The position numbers and the translations under genes were made by a program. 7,151 nucleotides of DNA from Bacteroidota bacterium (GTDB taxonomy: Bacteria > Bacteroidota > Bacteroidia > Bacteroidales > Prolixibacteraceae), in the NCBI GenBank assembly GCA_023412195.1, contig JAEYNZ010000090.1, forward strand, positions 1 to 7,151, in the 5' to 3' direction. Of this stretch, positions 5,514-7,151 are shown one piece after another. Within the stretch, counting starts at the first letter, position 1. Each line of letters starts with the position of its first letter. The notes beneath the pieces were generated by a model, which saw nothing but the letters and a program-made list of their open reading frames with translations, did not search any database and had not been told where the DNA came from.

Positions 5514-6479
5514 GTGAGAAATAAAGCAAAAGTTGTGAAAATACTCGGGGAAAACATCCTCCCCGGTACACGTAAGATACTGAACCTTGATATAGCCCGC
5601 CTTCATACCTACACAAAACTTGAAGTTCCTGTAATTGTCGACCGGTCGAAAAACGATGGCCCCTGTTTGTTGCTCCTTGCAGGGATTCACGGGAATGAAC
5701 TGAATGGAGTTGAAATCATCAGGGAACTCCTTTCAAATAAATACACAAAGCCTGAAAAAGGAATGGTTATTTCCATCCCAACTGTAAATATCTTCGGTTT
5801 CATCAACCAAACCCGGGAGTTTCCCGACGGCAAAGACCTGAACCGGGCATTTCCCGGATCACCCAAAGGGTCACTCGCCAGTATCTTTGCCTATCATCTG
5901 ATGACTGAGATCATCCCTCATGTCGATTATTGCCTCGATTTCCATACCGGCGGGGCCCGGAGGTTTAATTCATCACAGATACGCATTTCAAAAGGCGATG
6001 ATGAACTGCTGGCACTGGCAAAGGTTTTTAATCCGCGTTACATTATTTCGGCAGGAGAGCGGGAAAAGTCATTCCGTCAGGCAGCAACCAAAGCCGGAAA
6101 AAAAGTGCTGCTTTTTGAAGGAGGAAAATCGCACGACTTTAATCAAAGGATTACCCGGCGCGGGGTTTCAGGCACTCTGCGAGTGATGCAACACCTGGGA
6201 CTTCGTGATTTCACAGGAGAACTGAACGGGAATGGCTATCCGCCTGCCGTGGTCATCAAACAATCTTACTGGATCAGAGCACGCCAGGGAGGCCTGTTCC
6301 GCTTCTTCATCAAAGATGGTTCAAAGGTTGAAAAAGGACAGGTTATCGGCACCATATCCGACCCTTACGGCAAGTATGAGTTTAAGATCAAAATTCCCCA
6401 GTGCGGCTATGTCATTGGGCTGAACCATGCCGCCGTTGTTTACAAGGGCGATGCACTGCTGCACCTGGGGGTGGTGTGA
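5514..6479 (+). CDS. Succinylglutamate desuccinylase/aspartoacylase (AstE/AspA) family zinc hydrolase
   Basis: A 321-residue cytoplasmic zinc amidohydrolase of the M14-related AstE/AspA family, which cleaves acyl or aminoacyl amide bonds next to a free carboxylate. The zinc site is visible as H59 and E62 in AGIHGNELNG (56-65) and H144 in DFHTGG (142-147). The substrate-binding block is DLNRAFPG (108-115), and E202 in LLFEGG is the probable catalytic glutamate. The C-terminal part (about 253-320) is a beta-rich domain with the look of a lipoyl-like hammerhead (RARQGGLFRFFIKDGSKVEK at 255-274), seen in many members. The start is GTG at 5514: an in-frame TAA lies two codons upstream and no ATG is near. 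Arginine-catabolism genes that go with true AstE are absent. Its place after rimK suggests it acts on glutamylated products, for example trimming glutamate or releasing glutamyl units, but the substrate is inferred. It converges on the next gene with a 4-bp gap. Confidence 0.9.
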   Translation: MRNKAKVVKILGENILPGTRKILNLDIARLHTYTKLEVPVIVDRSKNDGPCLLLLAGIHGNELNGVEIIRELLSNKYTKPEKGMVISIPTVNIFGFINQTREFPDGKDLNRAFPGSPKGSLASIFAYHLMTEIIPHVDYCLDFHTGGARRFNSSQIRISKGDDELLALAKVFNPRYIISAGEREKSFRQAATKAGKKVLLFEGGKSHDFNQRITRRGVSGTLRVMQHLGLRDFTGELNGNGYPPAVVIKQSYWIRARQGGLFRFFIKDGSKVEKGQVIGTISDPYGKYEFKIKIPQCGYVIGLNHAAVVYKGDALLHLGVV

Positions 6480-6483
6480 ATGT

Positions 6484-7122
6484 TCAATCTGATTTTTCCC
6501 GGTTTACATACATGCTGTCACTTAATTCCGTCTGCTCCTGGTTGCGGAAGGCAATCCATACAGCAGGAATTTCATTTTCATTCAGCTGCATTGGCGGATT
6601 CCATAGATAACGGCCTTCTTTCCGGATAACCTCCGAGAATTTAAAGGCACCCCATCCGGCAGTTTCCGACCAGGCCATCACCACCAGGGTGTCGTAACTG
6701 CGCTTTCCGGCAGCCTCATCACCATTCTGCCACTCAATGAGCAACCCATCAGGTTGTGCCGTAACTGACACATGCGCCGGCAACGGAAGGAGCCCCCGGC
6801 TCAGCAGTGCCTTGCTGAAATCGATGTTTAAATTTGGATATTCCCCAGCGAAGGCATGGCGCATGTTGACTGACTGTGCCGCATGCAATGCAGTCCGGCC
6901 AGCTACCTCAGGGGTAAAAGTAAGGCGGATCAGGGCGCTGAAAGGTTTCAGGAACCTGTTCACTGCCTGCATCCGCTGACGCTGGGCAAGCTGTGCCGGT
7001 GATTTGCGGTCCCTGTAACGGGCAGGCCTGACCCTTACATACGTTTTGCCAAGCCTCCTGAAGAAAACCAGGTTCCCCAGGGTACCCTTGCCACTGTCGA
7101 ATAAATGATCAACTTCTGACAT
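6484..7122 (-). CDS. DUF6266-like protein of unknown function
   Basis: A 212-residue protein with no signal peptide or membrane segment. The N-terminal part carries the pattern I associate with DUF6266 of Bacteroidota: GKGTLGNLVFFRRLGKTYVR (11-30) followed by SPAQLAQRQRMQAVNRFLKP (41-60), very rich in Arg and Lys. The C-terminal half (about 115-205) looks like a beta-sandwich, with alternating hydrophobic strands such as DTLVVMAW (144-151) and PAVWIAFRN (186-194). The basic N-terminus could bind nucleic acid or a polyanion, but no function is known to me. ATG at 7122 is the only start before the conserved block. The upstream 29 bases to the window edge show no recognisable promoter. It is transcribed towards the hydrolase gene and shares no visible terminator with it. 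Assignment rests on motif memory, so the family call is less certain than the gene itself. Confidence 0.75.
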   Translation of the reverse strand: MSEVDHLFDSGKGTLGNLVFFRRLGKTYVRVRPARYRDRKSPAQLAQRQRMQAVNRFLKPFSALIRLTFTPEVAGRTALHAAQSVNMRHAFAGEYPNLNIDFSKALLSRGLLPLPAHVSVTAQPDGLLIEWQNGDEAAGKRSYDTLVVMAWSETAGWGAFKFSEVIRKEGRYLWNPPMQLNENEIPAVWIAFRNQEQTELSDSMYVNREKSD

Positions 7123-7151
7123 AGGAATGATTTTTTGGTTATCGTTTAATT

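Noticed and set aside
5514..6479. True AstE of the arginine succinyltransferase pathway
   Set aside because: The zinc-site motifs fit the wider AstE/AspA family, but no other ast genes are present and the neighbour is rimK, so only a family-level name is given.
6484..7122. Transposase or phage structural gene
   Set aside because: No catalytic DDE, HUH or recombinase motif, no terminal inverted repeats around it, and no phage genes nearby.

Overview
The window looks like chromosomal DNA of a Bacteroidota member, probably Bacteroidales/Marinilabiliales-like, although the lineage below phylum is a guess. The reasons are weak or absent Shine-Dalgarno sequences before clear genes, TAnnTTTG-type -7 promoter elements between the first two genes, a DUF6266-like protein (a family I know mainly from Bacteroidota), and intergenic repeats of the 'CCCCTAAATCCCCC...GGGAGGGGTCGT' kind seen in this phylum. 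There is no tRNA, rRNA, CRISPR array, transposase or clear phage gene.

Layout. On the minus strand at the left are a flippase-like integral membrane protein (LPG synthase TM family, 45-1088) and perhaps the first codons of the next gene (1-20). A 152-bp divergent intergenic region follows, with two abutting -7-like elements. A compact plus-strand run then holds rsmA (16S rRNA dimethyltransferase), mgtE (Mg2+ channel) and a small retropepsin-like 'RimK-associated protease', with gaps of only 12 and 5 bp. Next is 682 bp with no credible gene. It holds two 108-bp copies of a GC-rich element with inverted ends, bracketed by short inverted repeats related to GTATCAAGAC. After it come rimK (ATP-grasp glutamate ligase) and a succinylglutamate desuccinylase/aspartoacylase-family zinc hydrolase. 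Last, on the minus strand and convergent with a 4-bp gap, is a DUF6266-like protein of unknown function.

How the genes fit together. The protease, RimK and the AspA/AstE-like hydrolase form a recognisable functional set: RimK adds glutamates to a protein C-terminus (ribosomal protein S6 in E. coli), and the two hydrolases are candidates for trimming or recycling those tags. RsmA, which acts on 16S rRNA, and MgtE, which supplies the Mg2+ that ribosomes and ATP-grasp enzymes need, sit directly upstream. The cluster can therefore be read as ribosome modification plus magnesium homeostasis, but the functional link is inferred from gene order. Most of the window is ordinary core genome; the parts most worth a second look are the ligase/protease/hydrolase set and the repeat-filled gap that splits it.
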